From contig DASUTC010000312.1 of the NCBI GenBank assembly GCA_036374795.1, positions 1 through 44,352 on the forward strand: a stretch of 44,352 bases of DNA, read 5' to 3'. Of this stretch, positions 14,501 through 35,390 are shown one piece after another; position 1 is the stretch's first letter, and each line of letters starts with the position of its first letter. The position numbers and the translations under genes are program-made. The notes below the pieces were generated by a model, which saw only the letters and a list, made by a program, of their open reading frames with translations, did not search any database and had not been told where the DNA came from. Source of the DNA: Herpetosiphonaceae bacterium. Lineage in GTDB: Bacteria; Chloroflexota; Chloroflexia; Chloroflexales; Kallotenuaceae.

Positions 14501-15000
14501 ATGTGGTGCAGCAGCAGCAGGCAGACATGCTCCGTGGGCGCAATCTGGAACAACGTCGCGCGCACCAGCGGTCCCTGCGCCAGATCGAATGGCTGCTGCG
14601 CTGCCTCGACGGCCAGCCGTTGCACCTGAGCCGCCTGCTCGCTCGACAGCACGTGCATCAGCGAGACGACTGGCAGCGCGATCTGAAGCGTTGGCGCAAC
14701 GACCTGGATCGGCTCGCCGTCGATCGCCAGAAACGTCGTGCGCAGCGACTCATGGCGCTGAATCAGCGCGTTGAGGCCGCTGGAGAACGCAGCGACCTGA
14801 AGCGAGCCGCTCAGGTGGACGGCGATCGGCACGCTGTACAGCGGCAAGCCCGGTGCGAGCTGGTCGAGAAACCAGAGGCGCTCCTGGGCAAATGATACGG
14901 GAAAGGCGTTAAACGTGCCTGGCTGCTGCCGGATCGTCTGCGCCAGACGTGTCTGCTGTTCGGGAGACAGCTCAGCCAATCGCGTCGCTAGATCGTTCAT
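11587..15000 (-). CDS. NRPS module C-A-PCP
   Basis: This 1137-residue single elongation module carries all core motifs. ATG 15000 is preferred over the in-frame GTG 15048 because the N-terminus (MNDLATRLAELSPEQQ) matches that of the gene at 6328; the Shine-Dalgarno is weak for either. The condensation domain has intact HHIICDG (165-171). The A domain shows YTSGSTGRPKGV, FDVSVYEIW, NGYGPTEATIC, YRTGDRARYLPDG and SGKVDRRAL. Its code reads D-V-Y-Y-L-G-G-I-C; I cannot assign it, although V, Y, L and G suggest a hydrophobic or aromatic side chain. The PCP has LGGHSLL near 1080. There is no E, MT or TE domain. The A8-A10 hinge carries a repeat tract (12079-12173), and a palindromic element encodes GGRPQGEV near motif A2. 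The upstream protein ends in a degenerate C, so this protein's own C probably does the condensation. Confidence 0.95.
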   Translation of the reverse strand: MNDLATRLAELSPEQQTRLAQTIRQQPGTFNAFPVSFAQERLWFLDQLAPGLPLYSVPIAVHLSGSLQVAAFSSGLNALIQRHESLRTTFLAIDGEPIQVVAPTLQIALPVVSLMHVLSSEQAAQVQRLAVEAAQQPFDLAQGPLVRATLFQIAPTEHVCLLLLHHIICDGWSLGVLLRDLAACYDAALASRAPTLPELPIQYADYAVWQRQALRDAVLERHLSYWRQQLGEAPTLLELPTDYPRPTSLAFPGAAHRFELTPEVVAGLHALSRQAGVTLFMTLLAAFQTLLLHYTEQTDLLIGTPIAGRRRVETEGLIGCFVNTLVLRADLSGDPGFRALLQRVRTTTLQAYAHQDLPFERLVAELQPERSLHYAPLIQVMFVLHNMPLPPLELPGLTMRRLPVSTGAVQYDLTLKLEEADHALAGEIEYRSDLFTVETIRRMAGHFQTVLSALLADPDRRIAEVALLTKAERQQLLVDWNATQAAFPQSRCLHQLVEAQAARAPAAIAVVCHDQRLTYRELNERANQLAHHLRRLGVGGRPQGEVPVGVYLHRSPDLIVALLGILKAGGAYVPLDPVYPAERIRFMLEDAGMPVLLTEERLSGGIAVQGVQIVRVDADWERIAQERADDLSGDVTPENLAYVIYTSGSTGRPKGVSCHHAGVVNLLSDFTGRQPIMAGDACSCWTSVSFDVSVYEIWSALIAGGALHLVPDDVRADGPAFLAWLATHRIRSAYVPPFLVQDLASRLDQTAASFALHRLLVGVEPIPERLLAAISHRLPELRIINGYGPTEATICATLYDVPPGSTRAGFTPIGRPVQNSEIYLLNRHLQPVPVGMIGEVYIGGVGLAYGYLNQPALTAERFIPHPFGQPGRRLYRTGDRARYLPDGNIEFLGRSDHQIKLRGFRVEPGEIEAALRQHEAVRDVVVMVREDRPGDKRLVAYVVEQRAGAMLVPFEHGRTSEQTDNREPGTPTSELRTYLKDRLPDYMVPSAFVFLDALPLAPSGKVDRRALPMPEATRDATQTFVAPRTSVEIDIAGIWSEVLSVAQIGIHDNFFDLGGHSLLATQAIARLRARFQVELPVRALFEAPTIAELAVAIVQRQAAQLDQAVLAQMLAELNELSPDAVRALLSGDAPGDV
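12079..12173. repeat. A-domain hinge repeat tract, C-A-PCP gene
   Basis: GTT recurs every 7 bp (CGGAGTT, CCAGGTT, CTCGGTT, GTCCGTT). An imperfect hairpin follows, with GCGCCCATGCT and AGCATGGCGC flanking a palindrome-like core, then CTCTTTGTTCTAC. It is in frame in the A8-A10 linker. Confidence 0.8.
13368..13387. repeat. Palindromic element copy near motif A2 (C-A-PCP gene)
   Basis: CGCCCTGAGGGCGCCCGCC lies in frame and encodes GGRPQGEV, in a loop where a sister domain without the element reads LGVGNETPVGV. Confidence 0.6.
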
Positions 15001-15086
15001 ATCTGCATGCCTGATCTCAAGGTGATCATCATGTGCCGCGCCGAGCACGGCCTGTATCGATTCGATCGCCGAACGTCGGGATGGTA
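15001..15086 (-). other. Spacer within the NRPS operon
   Basis: This 86 bp gap lies between two NRPS genes. No promoter or terminator stands out. It may instead be partly coding if translation starts at the in-frame GTG 15048, which I consider less likely. Confidence 0.5.
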
Positions 15087-18000
15087 TCAGAACTCGATCA
15101 GGCTGGCTAACGCGCCCAATCGCTGATGCGGATTGCCAGCCATGCCTTCCAAGAGCTGCTCAAAATGCTTAAGCATCCGCCTGATGGTCGCATCGTCGAA
15201 GCAGCGCTCGTAGTACGAGATGTAGATCGACAGCGAGCGGAACGGCCAGACCGTCACCCTGAGCGCATGCTCCGTCTGGGTTTCACTCGCGACATGCTCC
15301 ATCCAGGTGGCGCTTCGTTCCAGAATGGCGGCCTCGACGGGAAAGTTCTCGAAGGTCAGGTACGTCTCGAACAAGGCTTGATCGGCAGGAACGTCGCTCC
15401 ACGCCTTGATCTTGACCAGCGGCGTGTACTCATACTGGCGCTGCTCGACCTGCTGGAGCTGAAGCTCGCGGAGCCATGTCAGCAGCGGCGTGTCGGGAGA
15501 GAGCCTGACCCGCGTCGGCAGGAAGTTGTTGAACGAGCCGATCATCGCCTCGATCCCCGGCAGATCGACGGAGCGCCCGGCGACGGTGCTGCCGAAGAGC
15601 ACCTCCTGCGCGCTGGTGTAGCGCGCCATCAGCACGGCCCAGGCTCCCTGAACCAGCGTATTGAGCGTGAGCTGCTGCTGCTGGGCCAGCGCTTGAAGCG
15701 CCTTGGTCGTCGCCACCGACAGCCTGACATGCCGTTGAACAAATCCATTGCCGCCGCAGGGCCGATTGCCAGGGGCGCGCGCCGCCAGCGGCGTTGGCGC
15801 TCGAAATCCTTTCAGCGTCTTGCGCCAGAAGCGCTCGGCCTCGGTCAGATCGAGCCGGTGCAGATGGGCAATATAGCTGCGATACGGCTGCGGGACGGAT
15901 TGCGGCATCTCGCGGCCCGCGCACGCCGCGTCGTAACAGTCGAAGAAATCTTTCATCACCAGCGGAAAGCTCCAGCCATCCTGAAGCATGAAGTTAAAGC
16001 CCCAGAAAAACTGATAGGCTTCCTCCGACACCTGGAAGAGCGCCATGCGCGTATGCGGCGCTTGCGTCAGGTCGAAGCCCTGCTGGCGGATCGATTCGAT
16101 GTAGGCGGCCAGTCGCTCCTGGTGCTCATCCGGCGACAGCCCGCGCCAGTCGTACTGCTCGATCGGGAGGTGGACCTGTTTATGCACCACCTGGAACGGC
16201 TGGTCGACGCCTTCCCACACGAACGAGGTACGCAGCACCGCCTGGCGATTCACCACCTGCTGCCATGCCCGCCGGAATGCCGGGAGGTTCACCGGCTGGA
16301 GGAACAAGATACCATAGACCAGATACAACCCTGGCTCAGGAGCAGCCAGGTACCGGCGCAGCATATGCTCTTGAACCGGCGCGAGCGGATACAGATCCTC
16401 GATCTCGCCCCGTGTCGCGCGAAGCTGGTCGAGCTGCTGCTGGCTAAGCCGGATCAGCGGACCATCGGCGGGCGCGGTGCCCTCCGCCTGCGGCAGCGCA
16501 GGGCCATCGGCGTGCTGCGCTCCGGTCGACGTGAGCGGGACGGCGACTCCTGCCAGCTCGGCGATCGTCTGGTGCTGGAAGATCTGCTTGGTGGTGATCT
16601 GAAGGCCAGCCTGTTTGGCGCGCGCGATGATCTGAAGGCTGAGGATCGAATCGCCGCCGAGCGCGAAGAAGTTGTGGTGAATGCCGATGCGCTCGACGTT
16701 CAGCACGTGTCGCCAGATGTGGGCCAGCGCATGCTCGACAGCGGTGCGCGGCGCGACGCTCTCCGTCTCTAGCTCCAGCAGCGGCAGCGGCGGTAACGCC
16801 TGCCGATCGATCTTGCCGTTCGGCAGCAGCGGCAGCCGTTCCAGCAGCACGAAGGTCGTCGGCACCATGTAGTCGGGCAGGTGCTCCTGAAGATAGCCGC
16901 GCAGAATTGGCGTCAACTGGCGCGTCAGCCGGGCCTGCAACGGATTGTTGGCGTAGCCGCTCCACGCCGCGCGCTCCCCGCTGGCCGCTTCATCCGGCAG
17001 CGCCACGGCCACATCTGCCTGCTGCGCGGTGTGCCGCAGCAGCACATCGTAGCAGCCATCCGTGCCCGTTCCAGACCAGAAGATGCTGACGGTGTAGGGT
17101 AGCTCGTCTTCAAGCGCCCAGAACGCCTCAGGATCAACGCCCTGCTCCGCCGGTCGGTCTGCCAGCGCCGCGCGTAGCTCGCCGACCGCTGCTGGCGGCG
17201 TCGGGCTGTCGAGCAGCCGCAGCGCGCGGATCTCGTCGCGGAGCCGCGCGTCGGGCACATTGACGATCCGCAGCGACAACGGCGCGTGCTCGCGTAGCTC
17301 CTGGCGCAGCGCCGTCAGCGTCATCTGCGCCTGCCGCCAGTCGCGCCCCGGCTGCTCGGCGGTAGCGTGCGGCGATGTGTCGATCGATAACGTCACATCA
17401 TAGCGGAACCTGGTCAGCTCGTTGTGGTCGTGTCCACGCTTGAGCTGCATCGCGACATGGCCGATGCGCGGAATCTCGCGCATCAGCGCGGTGAAGAAAG
17501 CCGGATCGAGCGCCAGCTCTTGCTCCTGAAGCAGCGCGCGCTGCACCCGCTGCCGGAGCTGCGCGGTCGGCAGGTCGTCGTTCGCCTGGAAGAGCTGCAC
17601 GGCGGCGTGAAAGGCTTCCAGCAGCGGAAGGCTCCGCACATCGCCGACAAAGATGTGCCCGCCCGGAGCAACCACCCGCGCCGCGTTTTCCAGCACCCCG
17701 ACAAGGTACTCCACACCCGGAAAATACTGTACGACCGAGTTGAGGATCACCACGTCGAAAGCGCTGTCCGCCAGGCCGTCCAGATCGTCGGCGGGCCGCT
17801 GATGGAGCGCGACCTGCGTCAGCCCACGGGCCGCAACCTGCTGGCTGAGCGTCTCAAGCGCGACCGCCGAGATGTCCGTGCCGATGTAGCACGCACAGTC
17901 GGGCGCGAGCCGGTGGAGCAGCAATCCGGTGCCGCAGCCAATTTCGAGTATCCGTCGCGGTCGGAGGCTGCGAACCCGCGCGACCGTCTGATCGACCCAC

Positions 18001-21000
18001 TCGCGCATCGCCGTGGCTGGCAGCGGCTCGCCGGTAAAACTGCTATTCCAGCCAACGATATTGAACGTCGGATCGGCATCCGGCCTGGTTTCGGCATAGG
18101 CTGTGTCGAAGACCTGCTGCCAGGTTTGAACCTGCTCAGCCACCATAGAACCAAGACGCCCAGAGGGCACCCGGAACCTGGAACCGTCCGGCTCGGCATC
18201 TTGGTTCTTGGCGTGTCCAGAGGACGCCCGTTCTTGGTTCTGCTCCGGCACGACATACACCGCCAGCCGTCGATGGCCGTTCGCATCCTCGCGCACCGTG
18301 GCGATGGCCTCGCGGACGGCGGGATGCTGGCGCAGGGTGGCCGCGATCTCGCCCAGCTCGATGCGGAAGCCGCGCAGCTTGACCTGCTGATCGATCCGGC
18401 CCAGGTACTCGATCGCGCCGTCAGACGCATAGCGCGCCAGATCGCCGGTGCGATAGAGACGCGCGCCAGGAATACTACTGAACGGATCGGGGATGAAGCG
18501 CTCGGCGGTCAGGTCGGGACGCTGCCAGTAGCCGCGCGCAAGCTGCACGCCGCCGATGTACAGCTCGCCCGGAATACCGACCGGCACCGGCTCAAGGTAC
18601 GCATCCAGCAGATAGATCTGCGTGTTGGCGATCGGTCGTCCGATCGGGACCGCACGCCGGGCGCTGTCGCGCTCGCAGGCCCAGGCGGTGACATCGACGG
18701 CGGCCTCGGTGGGACCGTACAGGTTATGCAGCTCGGCGTCCAGGCCCGCGAAGCAGCGCTGCTGTAGCTCAAGCGAGAGCGCCTCGCCGCTACAGATCAC
18801 ACGGCGCAGCGAGCGACAGCGCGCGATCTCAGGCTCGTCGAGAAACGCCTGGAGCATCGAGGGCACAAAATGCAGCGTCGTGATCTGCTGCTCGGCGATC
18901 AGCGCCGCGAGATAGGCCGGGTCTTTGTGGCCTTCGGGCACGGCGACCACCAGACGCGCGCCCGCGATCAGCGGCCAGAAGAACTCCCAGACCGAGACAT
19001 CGAAGCTGAACGGCGTTTTTTGCAGCACCGCATCGGCGGGCGTCAGCCGGTAGGCGTCCTGCATCCACAGCAGCCGGTTGACGATCGCACCGTGGCTGTT
19101 CATCGCGCCTTTGGGCTGGCCGGTCGATCCCGACGTGTAGATGATGTAGGCCAGGCGATCGGGATCGCTCGTGCCGACAGGATTGGTCGTCGGCCAGCGT
19201 GCGATCTGGTCGGCGGCGGCGGCGACATGCAGCACAGCCGCCTGATGGTCGGGCAGCCGAGCGTCAAGGTGCTGCTGGGTCAATAGCACGGGTACCTGAG
19301 AATCCTTGATCAGAAACGCGAGCCGCTCGGCGGGATAGCCCGGATCAAGCGGCACGTACGCGCCGCCCGCTTTGAGGATCGCCAGCAGCGCGATCACCAG
19401 CTCAAGCGAGCGCTCCACGCACACACCGACCGGCGTCTCGTTGCCAACGCCAAGCGCGCGGAGGTGATGCGCCAGTTGATTGGCCCGCTGGTTCAGCTCG
19501 CGGTAGCTCAGGCTGGTGTCGCCAAAGATCAGCGCGGCAGCATCCGGCGTTGCCTCGGCCTGCGCTTCGACCAGCTCGTGCAGCGTGCGATCCGGCGGAT
19601 AAGGCACCCGCGTGCGATTCCAGGCGCTCAATTGCTGCCGCTCAGCGTCGCTCAGCAGCGGCAGCCGGGTGATCGGCAGGCGCGGATCGGCGGCGATGCC
19701 AGGCAGCAGGGTTTGAAAATGACCGATCAGCCGCTCGATCGTCGCAGCCTCGAACAGGTCGGTGTTGTACTCAAGCACCGCCAGCAGCGTGTCGTCGGCC
19801 TCCGTCACCGAGAGCCAGAGATCGAACTTGGCCGTGCCGCTGCTGGCGGGCACCATGCTCATGCTCAGCGTGGGAAGCTGCAAGGCGGGCATCGGCGTGT
19901 TCTGGAGCACGAACATCACCTGAAACAGCGGGTTGCGACTCATGTCGCGCTCCGGCTGGAGCAGATCGACCATCTGCTCGAAGGGTAGATCCTGGTTGGC
20001 GTATGCGCCCAGCGTTGTCTCGCGCACGCGCCGCAGCAGCTCGCGGAACGCGGGCTGCCCTGAGAGATCGCCGCGCAGCACGAGCGTATTGACGAAAAAG
20101 CCGATCAGCCGCTCGGTTTCCGGTCGGGTGCGGCCCGCGATCGGCGAGCCAACCAGAATATCGTCCTGGCCGCTGTAGCGGTAGAGCAGCGTCTGGAAGG
20201 CGGCCAGCAGCGTCATAAACAGCGTCGCCTCTTCCTGGCGGCTCACCTGCCGCAGCGCCTCGGTCACATCGGCGGGCACGACAAACGAGCGCATCGCGCC
20301 GTGAAAGGTTTGAATCGGCGGACGAGGATGATCGGTCGGCAGGTCGAGCACCGTCGGGCTATCAGCCAGCGCTGCGCGCCAGTAGGCGAGCTGTCGCTCA
20401 AGCACCGCTTGCTGAAGCGATTGCCGCTGCCAGGCCGCGAAGTCGGCGTACTGGATCGGCAGCGGGGTGCCCACCGGGCTGCTTGCGCCCTGGGCATAAG
20501 CGTTGTACAGATCGGCCAGCTCGCGCACGAACACGCCCATCGACCACGTATCGGAGATGATGTGGTGCATCGAGAGCGCAAACAGATGCATCCGATCGCT
20601 CAGCCGCAGCAGCTTTGCGCGGAAGAGCGGGCCTTGCCCAAGATCGAAGGGCCGCTGCGCGATCTGATTGACGAGATCCTGGATCAGATCTGGCGGAGGA
20701 GGCACCGGACAGCCAACCAGATCCTCGACCGGCAGCGGGTAGCTGAGGGCCGGAGCGATCACCTGGACCGGCTGCCCGTCCGCATTTTGCGCAAACGTGG
20801 TCCGCAGCACCTCGTGGCGGCGCACAATCTCATGGAGGCTGCGCTCAAGGGCAGCCGGATCGAGCTGGCCGTCGAGGCGTACCGCAAACGAGATGTTATA
20901 AGCCGGGCTGTCGGGCACGAGCTGATCGAGAAACCAGAGGCGCTGCTGGGCGAGTGAGAGGGGCACGTCGCTCTGCTGCGAGCGCAGAGGAATCGCGTCT

Positions 21001-21119
21001 GCCTCGTGGCTGCGCGCGAACTCGCCGCGCTTCCATTTCTCCAGCAGCGCTCGTTTGGCGGGCGAGAGTTCGGGCTGATCTGACGGCTCTTCTATGCTCG
21101 ACATCGTATGCGCTTTCAT
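15087..21119 (-). CDS. NRPS C-A(Ser)-N-methyltransferase-PCP-degenerate C
   Basis: This 2010-residue NRPS starts at ATG 21119, 18 bp after the upstream TAA; ATG 21104 (MSSIEE) is an alternative. C1 (about 50-490) has HHIISDT (185-191), with the usual Gly replaced by Thr but His and Asp kept. The A domain reads D-V-W-H-I-S-L-V-D, matching known serine codes. A SAM methyltransferase with ILEIGCGTGLLLHRLAP (near 1056) is inserted between A8 and A10, the usual place of NRPS N-methyltransferases, so N-methyl-Ser is predicted. The PCP has LGGDSILSLQ (near 1520). A final C domain (about 1580-2010) has NFMLQDG where HHxxxDG is expected, so both His are lost; the protein ends at the C-A boundary. It follows the ketosynthase protein and so should extend a beta-ketoacyl chain. 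Confidence 0.95.
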   Translation of the reverse strand: MKAHTMSSIEEPSDQPELSPAKRALLEKWKRGEFARSHEADAIPLRSQQSDVPLSLAQQRLWFLDQLVPDSPAYNISFAVRLDGQLDPAALERSLHEIVRRHEVLRTTFAQNADGQPVQVIAPALSYPLPVEDLVGCPVPPPPDLIQDLVNQIAQRPFDLGQGPLFRAKLLRLSDRMHLFALSMHHIISDTWSMGVFVRELADLYNAYAQGASSPVGTPLPIQYADFAAWQRQSLQQAVLERQLAYWRAALADSPTVLDLPTDHPRPPIQTFHGAMRSFVVPADVTEALRQVSRQEEATLFMTLLAAFQTLLYRYSGQDDILVGSPIAGRTRPETERLIGFFVNTLVLRGDLSGQPAFRELLRRVRETTLGAYANQDLPFEQMVDLLQPERDMSRNPLFQVMFVLQNTPMPALQLPTLSMSMVPASSGTAKFDLWLSVTEADDTLLAVLEYNTDLFEAATIERLIGHFQTLLPGIAADPRLPITRLPLLSDAERQQLSAWNRTRVPYPPDRTLHELVEAQAEATPDAAALIFGDTSLSYRELNQRANQLAHHLRALGVGNETPVGVCVERSLELVIALLAILKAGGAYVPLDPGYPAERLAFLIKDSQVPVLLTQQHLDARLPDHQAAVLHVAAAADQIARWPTTNPVGTSDPDRLAYIIYTSGSTGQPKGAMNSHGAIVNRLLWMQDAYRLTPADAVLQKTPFSFDVSVWEFFWPLIAGARLVVAVPEGHKDPAYLAALIAEQQITTLHFVPSMLQAFLDEPEIARCRSLRRVICSGEALSLELQQRCFAGLDAELHNLYGPTEAAVDVTAWACERDSARRAVPIGRPIANTQIYLLDAYLEPVPVGIPGELYIGGVQLARGYWQRPDLTAERFIPDPFSSIPGARLYRTGDLARYASDGAIEYLGRIDQQVKLRGFRIELGEIAATLRQHPAVREAIATVREDANGHRRLAVYVVPEQNQERASSGHAKNQDAEPDGSRFRVPSGRLGSMVAEQVQTWQQVFDTAYAETRPDADPTFNIVGWNSSFTGEPLPATAMREWVDQTVARVRSLRPRRILEIGCGTGLLLHRLAPDCACYIGTDISAVALETLSQQVAARGLTQVALHQRPADDLDGLADSAFDVVILNSVVQYFPGVEYLVGVLENAARVVAPGGHIFVGDVRSLPLLEAFHAAVQLFQANDDLPTAQLRQRVQRALLQEQELALDPAFFTALMREIPRIGHVAMQLKRGHDHNELTRFRYDVTLSIDTSPHATAEQPGRDWRQAQMTLTALRQELREHAPLSLRIVNVPDARLRDEIRALRLLDSPTPPAAVGELRAALADRPAEQGVDPEAFWALEDELPYTVSIFWSGTGTDGCYDVLLRHTAQQADVAVALPDEAASGERAAWSGYANNPLQARLTRQLTPILRGYLQEHLPDYMVPTTFVLLERLPLLPNGKIDRQALPPLPLLELETESVAPRTAVEHALAHIWRHVLNVERIGIHHNFFALGGDSILSLQIIARAKQAGLQITTKQIFQHQTIAELAGVAVPLTSTGAQHADGPALPQAEGTAPADGPLIRLSQQQLDQLRATRGEIEDLYPLAPVQEHMLRRYLAAPEPGLYLVYGILFLQPVNLPAFRRAWQQVVNRQAVLRTSFVWEGVDQPFQVVHKQVHLPIEQYDWRGLSPDEHQERLAAYIESIRQQGFDLTQAPHTRMALFQVSEEAYQFFWGFNFMLQDGWSFPLVMKDFFDCYDAACAGREMPQSVPQPYRSYIAHLHRLDLTEAERFWRKTLKGFRAPTPLAARAPGNRPCGGNGFVQRHVRLSVATTKALQALAQQQQLTLNTLVQGAWAVLMARYTSAQEVLFGSTVAGRSVDLPGIEAMIGSFNNFLPTRVRLSPDTPLLTWLRELQLQQVEQRQYEYTPLVKIKAWSDVPADQALFETYLTFENFPVEAAILERSATWMEHVASETQTEHALRVTVWPFRSLSIYISYYERCFDDATIRRMLKHFEQLLEGMAGNPHQRLGALASLIEF
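18143..18243. repeat. A-domain hinge repeat tract directly before the N-methyltransferase insertion
   Basis: Two palindromic elements (18156-18174 and 18211-18230) and GGAACCT/GGAACCG, GTTCTTG/GTTCTGC heptamers sit at the hinge. In the coding direction the tract comes immediately before the start of the inserted N-methyltransferase. Confidence 0.8.
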
Positions 21120-21137
21120 TGTGCTTAAGACGGATGG

Positions 21138-32329
<11,192 letters not shown>

Positions 32330-32333
<4 letters not shown>

Positions 32334-35032
32334 AGCTCGATCTCCTCGCGGTCGTCTGCTGCCGGTGCCATGCCATACGCGACCTCTTGCGCCGACGATC
32401 GCGACACGCCGCAATCGGGATCGATGCCGCCGCCAAGCAGCGAATGTACCAGCACATGGGTCTGATCCAGGGCAAAGAGATGGCGGATTCGATCAAAATC
32501 CAGGCTGCCGATCGGACAGAGTCCGATCCGACTGTGAGGCGCTGACATCATCAACAACTGACCTATGTATCCTGCTTCGAGCGTGGCGTAGTGCCAGCTC
32601 TGGTTGCCATACATCGGCGCGATGGCACTGAGCTGCGCGATCAGAAAGATCGAGAAGGCTGCTTCGTCAAACACGGGGCCGTTAACAAATGGATCGTGGA
32701 TCGTCCGGTCGAGATCGACATCGGGCGTGAGCAGCGTGAGCCAGTGGCCGACGGGATGATAATAATAGATTCCGCCCGTCAAGCCCTCAACCCGTTGTGG
32801 TCGAACATGAAGATACGTTTGGATTGGGTAGAGGCCACCCGCAGAAGGATACAGGTACTTCGGATGTTCGTCGAGCGTCACCTGCCGGAGGCAGCCAAGC
32901 AGCGTCCGAAACGCCTCCCACGGGATCGGCTGCTGCACAAAGTGCCGATGGCTGTGGCGCTGCGTATAGGCGCTCAGGGCAGCCTCCACATCACCGCGAT
33001 CCAGCGGGATGCGGGGCTTGTCCTGATCGTCGGGACGCAGCCCCGGCTGGCGCTGCTTGAACACCTCGCGGTCTACGGGATCGACCAGCAGCGGGATCGC
33101 GCCGATGCGTCGGTCCAGCTCACTCTCTGTCCGCGCCGAAGCGCTCGGCGGCTGGCTGCGATGGCGCTGGTGCTCGTAGGCGCGCGCCAGCCCGACCACC
33201 GTCGGCGAGCGGTAGAAGTCCTCAAGCTTGGGGCGGAATCCAAGCTCACGCTCCATGCGGTTTGCAATCCTGATGATCTCGACCGAGTTCGCGCCGAGAT
33301 CAAGCAGATTGGCCCTGGGATCGACATCCGAAAGATCAAGAATATCGGCGACGAGGCCGCTGATCTCTCGGACCAGCGCGCGCGATGGCGTGTCCGCGCC
33401 CCGAAGCGCTTCGTCATCCGGCGCTCGGAGCGCAGGCGAGTCTGCGTGCTCGTGTCGTTGGATGATCCCATCGTAGCGTGCCAGGTCGACCTGGCTCAGC
33501 GGGGATTGCCAGCTCGCTTTGCTCTCGGCCAAGCGCTGGAGAAGCTGACAATACGCGCCAAACATATCGTCGAGCATGCCACCAGGAAACAGATCGTCCA
33601 CGGCGTCCCAGTTGAAGACCAGCGCTCCGGCCTGCTCCGAAACCTGATGATCGAGCCAGACCTGGGGTGTCTGGCTGATGCTGTGAACAAGCTGCCATCC
33701 GAGGGTGGGCTGGTCCTCCTGAGAGACGCGCTGATTGATCAAGGTACTGGTAAAGACCACCGGCATCACCGCTCTGGCTCCCTCGCCCTGAATCCTGGCA
33801 AGCTCACGCAGCACACGCACGCCGCTGATCTGGCTGTGCTCCAGATCGGACCAGAGCTGCGTCTGCACACGCTCGGCCCGCGCCGCGAAGGTGTCGCCCG
33901 CCGCATTATCGACCATCAGCAGAGTCGTCGCGGTAAAGTCTCCGACGATGTCATGAACCTGCGGGTGCAGCGGGAGCCGGTTGAAGAGCGTCAGGTTGAT
34001 CGTAAACCGCGAGCTTGTACTCCATGTCGTCAGGATCTCGGCAAATGCGGCGGCCAGCAGCGCCGAAGGCGTGAGGCCGTGCTGCGTTGCCTGCTGCTTG
34101 AGCCGCTGCCAGGTGTCGCGCTCCAGCCTGCCGCTGCGGCGGACGAACCGTGGGTGTCGCAGGCTTTCGGGCTGCCGCACCAGTGGCAGCTCCGGCGCGG
34201 GCGGCAGCGTCGGCAGGCGCTCCCACCAATAGTCCTGCGCACGCCGATAGGCGCTGGTGTCACGCAGTGTGCGCTCGGCGAGCACGTAATCGCGGAATGA
34301 GAGCGCCAGCGGTGGAAGCTGCCGCTCCGGCTGATGATAGAGCGCCGCAAGCTCGCGCACCAGCAGCCGCAAGCTCCAGGCGTCGAGGATCAGCATGTCG
34401 AGGCTGATATGCAGCCGGACCTGCTCATCGTCGAGGATCGTCGCGCGGAGATCGAACAGCGGCCAGGTATCGGCGGGCAGCACTTGATGGGATAATTCCT
34501 GGCGTATGGCCTCCAGATGCGCTGCTCTGGCGTCAGATGGGAGCGGGCGTACGTCGGCCACGTGCAATGCGTAGGGCGGAACGTGCGGCAGGATCTGTTG
34601 CAGACCGTCCTCGCGCACAATCGCCCGCAGCATATCGTGACGGTCGATCAGCCGCTGCCACGCATCGCGGAAGCGATCAAGGTCGAGCGCGCCGCCGTCA
34701 AGTTCGAGATACACATGCGTGGCGACGTTGCCAAGCTCAAGGCTGCCCATGCGACCGATCCAGTAGGCCTGCTGGATGTCGGTGAGCGGAAAGGGTTCGT
34801 AGCGTGTGCCTGGATCTGGCTCGATCTGCGGCAGCGCGCCATGCTGTGGCGCATCATTGCCATCACGCAGCAGCGTCAGAATGGCCGCCTTGTGCTCAGC
34901 CAGCGCCGTGAGCAACTCCGCCGTCAGGACGCCCTGGGGCGCACGATAGCGCAAGCGATCACCGTCTGCCCAAAGCTGAACACCCTTGTGCCTCAGGTCG
35001 TCCAGGAACGTTGCTACCGTCATAGTCCTCAT
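32330..35032 (-). CDS. TubC docking - heterocyclization - PCP - thiazoline oxidase, no A domain
   Basis: This 900-residue first gene of the operon starts at ATG 35032; ATG 35023, just after GAGGACT, is an alternative. It has a TubC-type docking domain (4-58) and a heterocyclization domain (75-520) with D212-x4-D217-xx-S220 (DMLILDAWS) instead of HHxxxDG. A PCP follows with LGANSVEII (about 545-625), then a SagB/nitroreductase-type FMN oxidase (about 640-890) with YPSAGGLYPIQTYLHV. Cy makes thiazoline or oxazoline from Cys, Ser or Thr, and Ox aromatises it. The A domain normally between Cy and PCP is absent: only about 25 residues separate the Cy end from the PCP. The PCP must be charged in trans, perhaps by the Cys A domain of the 6328 gene, or the protein oxidises a ring made elsewhere (compare BlmIII, whose A domain is non-functional). 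Confidence 0.94.
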
Positions 35033-35347
35033 TCTTTCCGCTGTTGTTCGTTGTCGTGATCGGGCATGGGCTGCCGGAGTGGACGGAATGCCTGAATGAA
35101 CGTGTCAACCATAGAGGTGGATTTGACATGTGTGAGGCCGAACCAGATAACAGGCTGATCGAGGCCGGAGGTGATCGTAGCAGATTCTTGCTCCCGGCGC
35201 AACCAGGAGGAATCGATCGGAGCCATCACACCAAGGCGATCCTCCTCCCTGTGCCAGCCTGAATATATCGTCCGCTTTAAAGAGATCCGATAAAAGAATG
35301 TGATTATGTCATCTTGAGCACGAAGGAGAAGTATATGTAATATTGGT

Positions 35348-35353
35348 ATTATA
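35348..35353 (-). promoter_or_regulatory. Candidate -10 (TATAAT) for the NRPS operon
   Basis: TATAAT on the minus strand lies in an AT-rich patch about 315 bp before the first NRPS start. No -35 hexamer at 16-18 bp spacing is recognisable, so this is only a candidate. Confidence 0.25.
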
Positions 35354-35371
35354 CTATTACATACCCTCGAA

Positions 35372-35390
35372 GCGCGCACCCTCTGGCGCG
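35372..35390. repeat. Palindromic element copy in the non-coding NRPS upstream region
   Basis: GCGCGCACCCTCTGGCGCG shares the CACCCTCTGG core of the element and is the only clear copy outside coding sequence, close to where the NRPS promoter should be. Confidence 0.5.

Noticed and set aside
15087-16420. Calling the N-methyl-Ser NRPS a pseudogene because of its degenerate C domain
   Set aside because: The frame is intact to a clean stop, and all other domains keep their catalytic residues.
32334-32414. Longer N-terminus of the hybrid gene starting at 32414
   Set aside because: The extra 27 residues overlap the preceding gene, are Arg-rich and unlike any docking domain; ATG 32333 gives a TubC domain right at the start and an ATGA junction.
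35044-35379. Short open frames on either strand in the NRPS upstream region
   Set aside because: No ribosome site, no recognisable domain, and AT-rich regulatory-type sequence.
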